A DNA stretch of 64,000 nt, taken from contig JAHQRK010000030.1 of assembly GCA_019828595.1 (NCBI GenBank), forward strand, positions 186,001 to 250,000, read 5' to 3'. The notes under the pieces are model-generated. The model had not been told where the DNA came from and searched no databases. It was given only the letters and a program-made list of their open reading frames with translations. Shown in pieces: positions 1-9,939 of this stretch. Source of the DNA: Aphanomyces cochlioides (taxonomy: Eukaryota > Oomycota > Saprolegniomycetes > Saprolegniales > Verrucalvaceae). Each line of letters starts with the position of its first letter. Position 1 is the stretch's first letter. The translations under genes and the position numbers were made by a program.

Positions 1-1
1 G

Positions 2-1359
2 ACCTTTAAATGCTTCAAGCTACTCCTAGCACCACCTCACAACTCGTATGGTCAAACGAAATTGCCAGCATGGCTATCCATTGGAGAATATTTACTCTCC
101 AGAGCCTTCAGTCCATGGGGAAATTTTTATGATCTCCTTTTCATGAGTCCACACTCTAGTATGTACAAAGCCATATCACACCAAGATAAGGTTCCACCTC
201 TCTGGTCAGCATTTACTCGACTATGGTTATCCTTATCTCCAACCCCACTTAAATTTCCCACAGTACAAGTCGATGGAAATTTTCCACTTTGGCACAATCA
301 ATTCTTACCCTTGGAGAAAACTGTCTTTGAACACTGCTATCCAAAGACTTATGATTATGCTGTATCACTGGCAAAATTAAATTTTACCCATGTTCGCCAC
401 CTACTCGATGAAAATGGCAATCTTATGGATCGGAAAATCCTGTTAGATTGGATTAAATCTCAATGCTCAAGACGCCATTTAGCCACTCCCGATCATAAAT
501 GGTGGTATGCTCTACACGGGAGACTTAAAGCTATTCTACCATCTCCACCCGAGGACACAGAAATTAATTTTCGTCAGCCTACACCTTATCGGCAAACGGC
601 TACCGAAATTACTTGGGCTGGAAATTTTAAAGACGGCTTTTTACCCTTTATTGATGCCACCTTGGATGATTTAACTCATGAATTTAAATCCAAATCAGCT
701 CAGGAGGTTTTACCCACAGCGCATTTATTGGTACCCTCGGATTTTTATGCCCACAAGGAAAATATTAAAGTGGTCGCATTCTACAGGCAGCCCAAATTTA
801 TTCTGCCAACGTATAGTGCTTTCATATATCGACTGCTTATACGAGCCTTACCTCTCCGATACAAATTCAAGTACTCGGACGATATCCCGAACACTTGTAT
901 TTTTTGTCATGAAGTGGAGACGTATAAACATTTCACCTTGGACTGTCCATATACTCGAGCATGTTGGAGTCCATTTAAATCCATGGCCAGATCCCTTAAC
1001 TTTACTTGGCCAACTACCATGGAAAAAATATTCTTCTCTCCTATAGCACTCCAAGACAAAGACCTCCAAGCTGGATTTAATTTGCTGTGGCCAATTTTTT
1101 TTTATCTTGTATTTGGTATACAATATGGAAAACTCGGTGCGACCGGATTTACCGTCCAGATTTACCTAACAAAACACCTATGACGATATCCAGCTTAGCA
1201 GGACACATTATAAAGCGGCATCTGTACCAAGTCAATCGAGCCTCCTTGGACGACTCCACGAAGGCTTCCTTGACATCGGTGCTTCATAGTTTGCACCAGA
1301 ATGAGTGGTTCTCTGCCCAAATCTTACCACAATCTCAAAACGAGACCTTGGAACCTTAA
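2..1359 (+). pseudogene. LINE A ORF2, C-terminal part, frameshifted
   Basis: This is the C-terminal third of the ORF2 polyprotein, from about residue 911. It includes the CX2CX7HX4C zinc knuckle near the C-terminus, encoded around 896-946. The reading frame is broken at 1095-1103, where a run of nine T replaces the seven T of A1, A2 and A4. After the +2 shift the normal C-terminus continues in another frame to the stop at 1357-1359. The lesion is in a homopolymer, so a sequencing error is possible. As written, the protein would end early at 1183 with a wrong tail. The catalytic endonuclease and reverse transcriptase parts lie outside the window. Confidence 0.88.
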
Positions 1360-3205
1360 AAGGCATGTTATATTGCAACCTTTGAAGAAATTCACCTAAG
1401 TCACCCAAACCAATGGGAAAACTCAAAGTGGATTTTCTCGCGACCCACTTGGCCTTTTCATGCGTTTGATGGCTCGTTAGCCCCAGCTAACAGAGCTCTA
1501 TGAACACACCAAGTAACTTTATCTCATGCCGAGTCGTTCACAAAATCGACTTGACTTTATCCGTTCACCCAAAATGGCAAAACTATCGACAACCCTGGCA
1601 TTGCCCTGACGATCATTTCAGACATTCTAATGGTCTTCAGGGTTGCTAGACATCCCAAGCAGACAAACGCAAGCGTTAGATTGCAAAAAAGTGCAGTGGT
1701 TCTCTCACAACAACACTTTGAAAATTGTTACGACGTCTCCCCCTGGGGGCGAAATCTCAAAATCGAGTGCACACTTTTTGTTCGGGAAAATTGCGCCACG
1801 GTGCCTAAAAGATTCTCCCATGTCTCCTCCTCAAGATGTGCCAGTTTGCGAGTGCTCAAACCTCGCCAAACTCGCGAAACAAAATTCGAAAGGAAATTCG
1901 ACCCGGTGACACCCATTTTGAACCGGTTTCAACCCGTCACCAAAAGTGAAATTTCTCTCGACCTACTGCGTGGATTTCTACGTTTAGTGGCTTGTTATCT
2001 CAGTTGAATCGAGCTCTATGCCGACACCAACTAGCACATATTGCAGATCTATGGTTCAAAACCACGAACCCATTTTGGACTGTCACCCAAACCGGTGAAA
2101 CACCAGGACAACTCGAACGCTTTCCCTACGGTCACCGAGTGACATCTAGGGGTCTAGTGGGTGGCTCCACCACTTATTACGACTAGCCAAAGCGTTAGAA
2201 CGCCCTGAAACATCCTGGTTTGCTCGCAATCCTCAATCCAAAATGTCAACCGCCCCTATCCACCGGCTACAAAACCTTAAGTCGGCTACAGGTCGCAAAT
2301 CATTTCCTATCGACCGGCTATGACTCTTTTCCATCCTATCATGGCTAGACGAGTGTTTTAAGCCATCAAGAGCGATGATTGAAGCCCTGGAACCTACTTG
2401 CCGTCGCCCCGACAACTTTTGGTGAAATAGCTAAAACACATCGGAATGGCTCCTGAACGCAAATCAACTCCGATCGCCCAACTTAGAGTTGGAGAGGCTC
2501 GAAAATGTCCTCGCGATGGATTTGAGCTATCAAGCACCATGATAGCAGCACAGGAACCCAACTTCCGATTCCAAACCATTTTGAGCCGATAAGGCTCCAA
2601 AACGACCATCGTAGCTCATTTCAGCTACACGACTCTATATGCACCGATTAATATGGTGCATCCACCGCTAGCCTCCATTGATGGAGGACACCAAGTATGG
2701 CTATCTATCTCATAGCCGTTCGGAAGTTATGACTCCTTCAAATTTGGCCGCCGAGACGCCCGATTGGAAAAAACACTGGTTTTGGCTAGCGCTCTCCCGC
2801 TACACACTACCTATGGCGATTCTAATGGTGCGCTATCCTTCGTACGTATCGTCGCTACGATTCTGCCAAGTGGCTCCATGCACCGCGGCGCCGTTCGAAA
2901 TCCAGCTCCGACGATGCTCGTGCTCGAGACCTATCCGCGCATGGCGCATGTCAAAATGGCTCCTCCCAAATATTTTACCCTTTTTTATTATTTTTGGGAG
3001 GTTTACCCCAAAAGCCCAACCCACAAGGGATATTTTCCCTCTATCTCGCCACCATCAACTCCGATGAAGACGCTCCTGAAATCAACTTTGCTTGTCATGG
3101 AACGACCGACCTCGTTTGATTTTTTTGGCTGGTCAAATCGTCCAAGAACATTTTATTTTGGATGGTCTTTTCTCTCAAACCCAGCTTTTCCCATGGTTAC
3201 AGCGA

Positions 3206-3235
3206 TTTAATTCGGCCTCCTGAGGTCGAATTAAA
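3206..3235. repeat. 30-bp palindrome in LINE A 3' UTR
   Basis: The arms TTTAATTCGGCCTC and GAGGTCGAATTAAA can pair over 14 bp with one G-T wobble and a 2-base centre. The same palindrome is at 22922-22951 (A1), 32999-33028 (A2) and 52271-52300 (A4). It could be an RNA hairpin in the element transcript; the function is unknown. Confidence 0.75.
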
Positions 3236-3758
3236 TTGGCCACGACCTTTTTGGATTTTTTGGGCTCCTACCTCTTGCCAATTTATTTTCCTTGGGCCTG
3301 ATTTTACTCTGTTTCGACCCTTTTGTCAATTTTTGGCCTTCCTCTCCTGTCGATTTATTTATTCATGGATCGACCCCAACTCAAGCTTTTATTCACTTGG
3401 CCTTTTTCACTGCGTACCTCCACTTGGAATTTTTATCAAGACTTTTGTATACAAATTTTCAAGTCCTCCACAGTCAACCCGAAATTGCCTCGTATCTCGC
3501 CACCACCAACTCGGATCAAGATGGTCATGAAAAGAAAGTTGCTTGTATGGCTCTTCTCTATACTGTTGAATTTTTTCACAGCCTGAATCGCCATGCAACA
3601 TTTTCTTTCTGCCATGGTTCCTCCAAATTACCCCACACCCCAAGTCTATTTCGGTTAAGCAACACTGGACGATTTTCCACAAGAACCTTCCAAGGTCACA
3701 TTTCGCAACACATATTTATTATGCGACCTATGAAGCCAAAATCGAAAGTCTAGTTTGC

Positions 3759-3790
3759 GGCCCTTTTGGGCCATATTAATTCTTTAATAT
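3759..3790 (+). promoter_or_regulatory. Tandem 3'-terminal hairpins of LINE A
   Basis: Two hairpins abut: GGCCC-TTTT-GGGCC (3759-3772) and ATATTAA-TTCT-TTAATAT (3773-3790). They end 10 bases before the 3' end of the element. 3'-terminal stem-loops are commonly what a LINE reverse transcriptase binds on its template, so this is the likely recognition element. They are repeated at 23475-23506, 33551-33582, 43692-43723 and 52824-52855. The second hairpin includes part of the 11-mer shared with the SINE. Confidence 0.65.
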
Positions 3791-3800
3791 ACTCAGTTAA

Positions 3801-3846
3801 CCGCTTAGCATGCGGGAGGTACAGGGATCGATACCCTGCTTCTCCA
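3801..3846 (+). pseudogene. tRNA-Ala(AGC) 3' part, right of A0
   Basis: Positions 28-73 of tRNA-Ala. It starts with the anticodon-arm duplication CCGCTTAGCATGCGGG, followed by the variable loop, T arm with box B (GATCGATAC), acceptor strand CTTCTCC and discriminator A. The 5' part lies left of the element, outside the window. Confidence 0.92.
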
Positions 3847-3847
3847 G

Positions 3848-3919
3848 GCGTCTGTAGTATAGTGGTCAGTACTTCACGTTGTGGCCGTGACATCCCGGGT
3901 TCGACTCCCGGCAGGCGCA
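3848..3919 (+). tRNA. tRNA-His(GTG)
   Basis: A 72-nt cloverleaf. The acceptor GCGTCTG/CAGGCGC has seven pairs including one T-G; the anticodon stem is TCACG/CGTGA with loop TTGTGGC (anticodon GTG); the T arm is CCGGG-TTCGACT-CCCGG. Box A and box B (GGTTCGACTCC) are intact. It begins one base after the discriminator of tRNA-Ala, and that base is a G, where histidine tRNA carries G-1. A T5 Pol III terminator follows at 3922-3926. The one-base gap suggests a dicistronic Ala-His precursor in the ancestral unit. With tRNA-Ala split, the His gene still has its own internal promoter. Confidence 0.95.
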
Positions 3920-4605
3920 TCTTTTTAGCTTCTTTCTATTCAGGACACTACTCTTTCACGCGATCTCCTTTTCACCTCTGTAGGACACTTCTTTTCCAAC
4001 ATTATCTGTATTCAACTTGACAAGTATACACTGTCCACAATGGAAAATATAACAGTTAGACTTTGAACAGTATATTTCTTGGAATCACTTGGTCGATGTG
4101 CAATGAAATGGTTGAACCAGAATGTGTACAGCACTTTGAATGGTGTTTGTGGTCGCGTCACATGGATAAAGAAGGATAGAAAACATCTCTTTTGTTGTCA
4201 ATCGCTTGACACTTTTTGGTGTGAACGGTTCGTGTCCCATCGGTCGAAATCGTTTTTTGCTCATAACTTTTGCAATATTGCTCCGATTGACCTCAAACTA
4301 CTTGCAAACTCTTGCTTTTGAAAAGCTCTATCGATTCACACCCTCAGATACCAAAAAAAGACGACCAGAAATCGACGTACTGTCAAAAAACGGGTTTGCA
4401 ACAGCTTCATCCACACCAACGAGTTCTCCAACAAGCCGACAAGAAATCGACAGTCTCCACGGGACATTTTGGCATACAAGTATCCCGTAGACACGACGAA
4501 TGCCTGGTTGCAAAAGGGTCGTCACAATCTATCCTTGTACAGACAAGAACAAGAAAGTGGACGATTTGGCGGACTTGATGCACAGACACAAAAGAACAGT
4601 AAAAA
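3920..4605 (+). other. Array spacer (unit 1)
   Basis: This 686 bp lies between tRNA-His and the next tRNA-Ala. It begins with the T5 terminator and ends AAAAA directly before tRNA-Ala G1. I find no further tRNA, 5S or snRNA gene in it. Open frames of 60-94 codons occur in several overlapping frames on both strands with no preferred frame. They repeat only because the DNA repeats. Equivalent spacers: 5123-5808, 6327-7012, 7531-8216, 8735-9421, 9940-10625, 11144-11829, 12348-13033 and 13552-14237. Confidence 0.8.
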
Positions 4606-4648
4606 GGGGATGTAGCTCAGATGGTAGAGCGCCCGCTTAGCATGCGGG

Positions 4649-5003
4649 TAGGGGGGAAATTGGCTCAGTGGTAGAGCACACGCTTCGTAAGCGAGAGGTC
4701 ACCGGTTCGATCCCGGGCTAGGACGAGGGATTTGCAACCCCTCCACCCCCTGTCCGAAAGCACGGTATTTAATGGGATGTATGTGATCGGGAAACTTAAG
4801 TGCGCCTCGAACTTACAAGAGAAGGATTGTCCGGAAGCGGTTACCGGAATGAAAGTGTCAGTTTAATGTGGCCGTTCTGTAAAAACGTGTCGAATCGCTG
4901 TACTACCGAAAAGGTAGAACTATCAAGACAAAGCCGTTAGACCTGGTCCAGCTGAGTTAAAGTAGTTCATATCCACTATAACCTAGGTAATATACTCAAT
5001 AAA
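4649..5003 (+). mobile_element. tRNA-derived SINE S1 in tRNA-Ala anticodon arm
   Basis: A 355-bp element. The head (4654-4725) resembles a tRNA-Thr with anticodon CGT: D arm, loop TTCGTAA and T arm are recognisable, but the acceptor strands GGGAAAT and CTAGGAC do not pair, so it is not a working tRNA. Pol III box A is at 4661-4671 (TGGCTCAGTGG) and box B at 4704-4714 (GGTTCGATCCC). The body (4726-5003) is unrelated to any gene I recognise and has small hairpins such as CTACC-GAAAA-GGTAG (4903-4917). The tail TAATATACTCAATAAA shares TAATATACTCA with the LINE A 3' end. Target site and 16-bp duplication are the same as LINE A. Confidence 0.88.
4661..4714 (+). promoter_or_regulatory. Pol III internal promoter of SINE (boxes A and B)
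   Basis: Box A TGGCTCAGTGG (4661-4671) fits the consensus TRGYNNARNNG. Box B GGTTCGATCCC (4704-4714) fits GGTTCRANNCC. The 32-base gap between them is normal for a tRNA gene. The tRNA-Ala box A of the host gene lies a further ~50 bp upstream, so two box A elements precede one SINE box B. Confidence 0.85.
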
Positions 5004-5050
5004 CCGCTTAGCATGCGGGAGGTACAGGGATCGATACCCTGCTTCTCCAG

Positions 5051-5122
5051 GCGTCTGTAGTATAGTGGTCAGTACTTCACGTTGTGGCCGTGACATCCCG
5101 GGTTCGACTCCCGGCAGGCGCA
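5051..5122 (+). tRNA. tRNA-His(GTG), unit 2
   Basis: Identical in sequence to the copy at 3848-3919, including the one-base gap to tRNA-Ala and the T5 terminator. Confidence 0.95.
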
Positions 5123-5808
5123 TCTTTTTAGCTTCTTTCTATTCAGGACACTACTCTTTCACGCGATCTCCTTTTCACCTCTGTAGGACACTTCTTTTCC
5201 AACATTATCTGTATTCAACTTGACAAGTATACACTGTCCACAATGGAAAATATAACAGTTAGACTTTGAACAGTATATTTCTTGGAATCACTTGGTCGAT
5301 GTGCAATGAAATGGTTGAACCAGAATGTGTACAGCACTTTGAATGGTGTTTGTGGTCGCGTCACATGGATAAAGAAGGATAGAAAACATCTCTTTTGTTG
5401 TCAATCGCTTGACACTTTTTGGTGTGAACGGTTCGTGTCCCATCGGTCGAAATCGTTTTTTGCTCATAACTTTTGCAATATTGCTCCGATTGACCTCAAA
5501 CTACTTGCAAACTCTTGCTTTTGAAAAGCTCTATCGATTCACACCCTCAGATACCAAAAAAAGACGACCAGAAATCGACGTACTGTCAAAAAACGGGTTT
5601 GCAACAGCTTCATCCACACCAACGAGTTCTCCAACAAGCCGACAAGAAATCGACAGTCTCCACGGGACATTTTGGCATACAAGTATCCCGTAGACACGAC
5701 GAATGCCTGGTTGCAAAAGGGTCGTCACAATCTATCCTTGTACAGACAAGAACAAGAAAGTGGACGATTTGGCGGACTTGATGCACAGACACAAAAGAAC
5801 AGTAAAAA

Positions 5809-6253
5809 GGGGATGTAGCTCAGATGGTAGAGCGCCCGCTTAGCATGCGGGTAGGGGGGAAATTGGCTCAGTGGTAGAGCACACGCTTCGTAAGCGAGAG
5901 GTCACCGGTTCGATCCCGGGCTAGGACGAGGGATTTGCAACCCCTCCACCCCCCTGTCCGAAAGCACGGTATTTAATGGGATGTATGTGATCGGGAAACT
6001 TAAGTGCGCCTCGAACTTACAAGAGAAGGATTGTCCGGAAGCGGTTACCGGAATGAAAGTGTCAGTTTAATGTGGCCGTTCTGTAAAAACGTGTCGAATC
6101 GCTGTACTACCGAAAAGGTAGAACTATCAAGACAAAGCCGTTAGACCTGGTCCAGCTGAGTTAAAGTAGTTCATATCCACTATAACCTAGGTAATATACT
6201 CAATAAACCGCTTAGCATGCGGGAGGTACAGGGATCGATACCCTGCTTCTCCA
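5809..6253 (+). pseudogene. tRNA-Ala(AGC) interrupted by SINE (unit 2)
   Basis: 5' part 5809-5851, 3' part 6208-6253, split at position 43 with positions 28-43 duplicated. Confidence 0.92.
5852..6207 (+). mobile_element. tRNA-derived SINE S2
   Basis: 356 bp, one C longer than S1 in the C-run after the tRNA-like head; otherwise the same. Confidence 0.87.
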
Positions 6254-6254
6254 G

Positions 6255-6326
6255 GCGTCTGTAGTATAGTGGTCAGTACTTCACGTTGTGGCCGTGACAT
6301 CCCGGGTTCGACTCCCGGCAGGCGCA
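6255..6326 (+). tRNA. tRNA-His(GTG), unit 3
   Basis: Same 72-nt cloverleaf as unit 1, T5 terminator just downstream. Confidence 0.95.
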
Positions 6327-7012
6327 TCTTTTTAGCTTCTTTCTATTCAGGACACTACTCTTTCACGCGATCTCCTTTTCACCTCTGTAGGACACTTCTT
6401 TTCCAACATTATCTGTATTCAACTTGACAAGTATACACTGTCCACAATGGAAAATATAACAGTTAGACTTTGAACAGTATATTTCTTGGAATCACTTGGT
6501 CGATGTGCAATGAAATGGTTGAACCAGAATGTGTACAGCACTTTGAATGGTGTTTGTGGTCGCGTCACATGGATAAAGAAGGATAGAAAACATCTCTTTT
6601 GTTGTCAATCGCTTGACACTTTTTGGTGTGAACGGTTCGTGTCCCATCGGTCGAAATCGTTTTTTGCTCATAACTTTTGCAATATTGCTCCGATTGACCT
6701 CAAACTACTTGCAAACTCTTGCTTTTGAAAAGCTCTATCGATTCACACCCTCAGATACCAAAAAAAGACGACCAGAAATCGACGTACTGTCAAAAAACGG
6801 GTTTGCAACAGCTTCATCCACACCAACGAGTTCTCCAACAAGCCGACAAGAAATCGACAGTCTCCACGGGACATTTTGGCATACAAGTATCCCGTAGACA
6901 CGACGAATGCCTGGTTGCAAAAGGGTCGTCACAATCTATCCTTGTACAGACAAGAACAAGAAAGTGGACGATTTGGCGGACTTGATGCACAGACACAAAA
7001 GAACAGTAAAAA

Positions 7013-7457
7013 GGGGATGTAGCTCAGATGGTAGAGCGCCCGCTTAGCATGCGGGTAGGGGGGAAATTGGCTCAGTGGTAGAGCACACGCTTCGTAAGCG
7101 AGAGGTCACCGGTTCGATCCCGGGCTAGGACGAGGGATTTGCAACCCCTCCACCCCCCTGTCCGAAAGCACGGTATTTAATGGGATGTATGTGATCGGGA
7201 AACTTAAGTGCGCCTCGAACTTACAAGAGAAGGATTGTCCGGAAGCGGTTACCGGAATGAAAGTGTCAGTTTAATGTGGCCGTTCTGTAAAAACGTGTCG
7301 AATCGCTGTACTACCGAAAAGGTAGAACTATCAAGACAAAGCCGTTAGACCTGGTCCAGCTGAGTTAAAGTAGTTCATATCCACTATAACCTAGGTAATA
7401 TACTCAATAAACCGCTTAGCATGCGGGAGGTACAGGGATCGATACCCTGCTTCTCCA
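7013..7457 (+). pseudogene. tRNA-Ala(AGC) interrupted by SINE (unit 3)
   Basis: 5' part 7013-7055, 3' part 7412-7457. Confidence 0.92.
7056..7411 (+). mobile_element. tRNA-derived SINE S3
   Basis: 356 bp, same as S2, with both Pol III boxes and the shared 3' tail. Confidence 0.87.
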
Positions 7458-7458
7458 G

Positions 7459-7530
7459 GCGTCTGTAGTATAGTGGTCAGTACTTCACGTTGTGGCCGTG
7501 ACATCCCGGGTTCGACTCCCGGCAGGCGCA
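7459..7530 (+). tRNA. tRNA-His(GTG), unit 4
   Basis: Intact copy; anticodon GTG in loop TTGTGGC. Confidence 0.95.
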
Positions 7531-8216
7531 TCTTTTTAGCTTCTTTCTATTCAGGACACTACTCTTTCACGCGATCTCCTTTTCACCTCTGTAGGACACT
7601 TCTTTTCCAACATTATCTGTATTCAACTTGACAAGTATACACTGTCCACAATGGAAAATATAACAGTTAGACTTTGAACAGTATATTTCTTGGAATCACT
7701 TGGTCGATGTGCAATGAAATGGTTGAACCAGAATGTGTACAGCACTTTGAATGGTGTTTGTGGTCGCGTCACATGGATAAAGAAGGATAGAAAACATCTC
7801 TTTTGTTGTCAATCGCTTGACACTTTTTGGTGTGAACGGTTCGTGTCCCATCGGTCGAAATCGTTTTTTGCTCATAACTTTTGCAATATTGCTCCGATTG
7901 ACCTCAAACTACTTGCAAACTCTTGCTTTTGAAAAGCTCTATCGATTCACACCCTCAGATACCAAAAAAAGACGACCAGAAATCGACGTACTGTCAAAAA
8001 ACGGGTTTGCAACAGCTTCATCCACACCAACGAGTTCTCCAACAAGCCGACAAGAAATCGACAGTCTCCACGGGACATTTTGGCATACAAGTATCCCGTA
8101 GACACGACGAATGCCTGGTTGCAAAAGGGTCGTCACAATCTATCCTTGTACAGACAAGAACAAGAAAGTGGACGATTTGGCGGACTTGATGCACAGACAC
8201 AAAAGAACAGTAAAAA

Positions 8217-8661
8217 GGGGATGTAGCTCAGATGGTAGAGCGCCCGCTTAGCATGCGGGTAGGGGGGAAATTGGCTCAGTGGTAGAGCACACGCTTCGTA
8301 AGCGAGAGGTCACCGGTTCGATCCCGGGCTAGGACGAGGGATTTGCAACCCCTCCACCCCCCTGTCCGAAAGCACGGTATTTAATGGGATGTATGTGATC
8401 GGGAAACTTAAGTGCGCCTCGAACTTACAAGAGAAGGATTGTCCGGAAGCGGTTACCGGAATGAAAGTGTCAGTTTAATGTGGCCGTTCTGTAAAAACGT
8501 GTCGAATCGCTGTACTACCGAAAAGGTAGAACTATCAAGACAAAGCCGTTAGACCTGGTCCAGCTGAGTTAAAGTAGTTCATATCCACTATAACCTAGGT
8601 AATATACTCAATAAACCGCTTAGCATGCGGGAGGTACAGGGATCGATACCCTGCTTCTCCA
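8217..8661 (+). pseudogene. tRNA-Ala(AGC) interrupted by SINE (unit 4)
   Basis: 5' part 8217-8259, 3' part 8616-8661. Confidence 0.92.
8260..8615 (+). mobile_element. tRNA-derived SINE S4
   Basis: 356 bp, same as S2. Confidence 0.87.
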
Positions 8662-8662
8662 G

Positions 8663-8734
8663 GCGTCTGTAGTATAGTGGTCAGTACTTCACGTTGTGGC
8701 CGTGACATCCCGGGTTCGACTCCCGGCAGGCGCA
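8663..8734 (+). tRNA. tRNA-His(GTG), unit 5
   Basis: Intact copy. The spacer that follows (8735-9421) is one base longer than in the other units because of TTCC for TAC near 9115. Confidence 0.95.
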
Positions 8735-9421
8735 TCTTTTTAGCTTCTTTCTATTCAGGACACTACTCTTTCACGCGATCTCCTTTTCACCTCTGTAGGA
8801 CACTTCTTTTCCAACATTATCTGTATTCAACTTGACAAGTATACACTGTCCACAATGGAAAATATAACAGTTAGACTTTGAACAGTATATTTCTTGGAAT
8901 CACTTGGTCGATGTGCAATGAAATGGTTGAACCAGAATGTGTACAGCACTTTGAATGGTGTTTGTGGTCGCGTCACATGGATAAAGAAGGATAGAAAACA
9001 TCTCTTTTGTTGTCAATCGCTTGACACTTTTTGGTGTGAACGGTTCGTGTCCCATCGGTCGAAATCGTTTTTTGCTCATAACTTTTGCAATATTGCTCCG
9101 ATTGACCTCAAACTTCCTTGCAAACTCTTGCTTTTGAAAAGCTCTATCGATTCACACCCTCAGATACCAAAAAAAGACGACCAGAAATCGACGTACTGTC
9201 AAAAAACGGGTTTGCAACAGCTTCATCCACACCAACGAGTTCTCCAACAAGCCGACAAGAAATCGACAGTCTCCACGGGACATTTTGGCATACAAGTATC
9301 CCGTAGACACGACGAATGCCTGGTTGCAAAAGGGTCGTCACAATCTATCCTTGTACAGACAAGAACAAGAAAGTGGACGATTTGGCGGACTTGATGCACA
9401 GACACAAAAGAACAGTAAAAA

Positions 9422-9866
9422 GGGGATGTAGCTCAGATGGTAGAGCGCCCGCTTAGCATGCGGGTAGGGGGGAAATTGGCTCAGTGGTAGAGCACACGCT
9501 TCGTAAGCGAGAGGTCACCGGTTCGATCCCGGGCTAGGACGAGGGATTTGCAACCCCTCCACCCCCCTGTCCGAAAGCACGGTATTTAATGGGATGTATG
9601 TGATCGGGAAACTTAAGTGCGCCTCGAACTTACAAGAGAAGGATTGTCCGGAAGCGGTTACCGGAATGAAAGTGTCAGTTTAATGTGGCCGTTCTGTAAA
9701 AACGTGTCGAATCGCTGTACTACCGAAAAGGTAGAACTATCAAGACAAAGCCGTTAGACCTGGTCCAGCTGAGTTAAAGTAGTTCATATCCACTATAACC
9801 TAGGTAATATACTCAATAAACCGCTTAGCATGCGGGAGGTACAGGGATCGATACCCTGCTTCTCCA
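9422..9866 (+). pseudogene. tRNA-Ala(AGC) interrupted by SINE (unit 5)
   Basis: 5' part 9422-9464, 3' part 9821-9866. Confidence 0.92.
9465..9820 (+). mobile_element. tRNA-derived SINE S5
   Basis: 356 bp, same as S2. Confidence 0.87.
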
Positions 9867-9867
9867 G

Positions 9868-9939
9868 GCGTCTGTAGTATAGTGGTCAGTACTTCACGTT
9901 GTGGCCGTGACATCCCGGGTTCGACTCCCGGCAGGCGCA
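9868..9939 (+). tRNA. tRNA-His(GTG), unit 6
   Basis: Intact copy with T5 terminator. Confidence 0.95.

Larger units (their letters stand above)
1..3800 (+). mobile_element. LINE family A copy A0, 3' part (enters from left edge)
   Basis: This is the 3' part of a family A non-LTR retrotransposon. Base 1 aligns with base 19719 of full-length copy A1, inside ORF2. The segment holds the last ~450 codons of ORF2, the long 3' UTR and the 3' terminus ending in ACTCAGTTAA. It is followed directly by the 16-bp anticodon-arm duplication (3801-3816) and the rest of a tRNA-Ala gene. Its 3' UTR variants match A1 (subfamily 1). Whether the copy is full length cannot be seen. Confidence 0.93.
1360..3800 (+). 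other. LINE A 3' UTR (A0)
   Basis: This is 2.4 kb with no credible gene. It contains a 9-bp inverted repeat (CCTCCCAAA 2962-2970 / TTTGGGAGG 2993-3001), a 30-bp near-perfect palindrome (3206-3235), a diverged direct repeat of about 27 bp (3044-3070 and 3495-3521, both reading TCTCGCCACCA...), and two adjacent 3'-terminal hairpins (3759-3790). Short open frames here are not preserved between copies because 1- and 2-bp indels separate the A0/A1 and A2/A4 versions, which argues against coding. Confidence 0.8.
4606..5049 (+). pseudogene. tRNA-Ala(AGC) interrupted by SINE (unit 1)
   Basis: The 5' part (positions 1-43) is 4606-4648 and the 3' part (positions 28-73) is 5004-5049; the SINE lies between. 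The uninterrupted 73-nt gene would fold well: acceptor GGGGATG/CTTCTCC with the alanine identity pair G3-T70 and one T-T mismatch, D arm GCTC/GAGC, anticodon arm CCCGC-TTAGCAT-GCGGG (anticodon AGC), T arm CAGGG/CCCTG. Box A stays left and box B right of the insertion. The anticodon arm CCGCTTAGCATGCGGG is present twice (4633-4648, 5004-5019) as the target-site duplication. Confidence 0.93.

Noticed and set aside
4079..4578. Recurring open frames of 60-94 codons in the array spacer (166 codons in unit 5)
   Set aside because: They occur in overlapping frames on both strands and repeat only because the DNA unit repeats. The longer frame in unit 5 (8894-9394) comes from a one-base length change near 9115. 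No domain is recognisable.
4649..4725. A functional tRNA-Thr(CGT) gene after the tRNA-Ala 5' part
   Set aside because: Acceptor strands GGGAAAT and CTAGGAC do not pair, and one anticodon-stem pair is mismatched. It is better explained as the degenerate head of a SINE.
4606..5049. Split, permuted or intron-containing tRNA-Ala
   Set aside because: The anticodon arm is duplicated on both sides of the insert, the mark of a target-site duplication. The insert also has its own Pol III boxes and a LINE-like tail.
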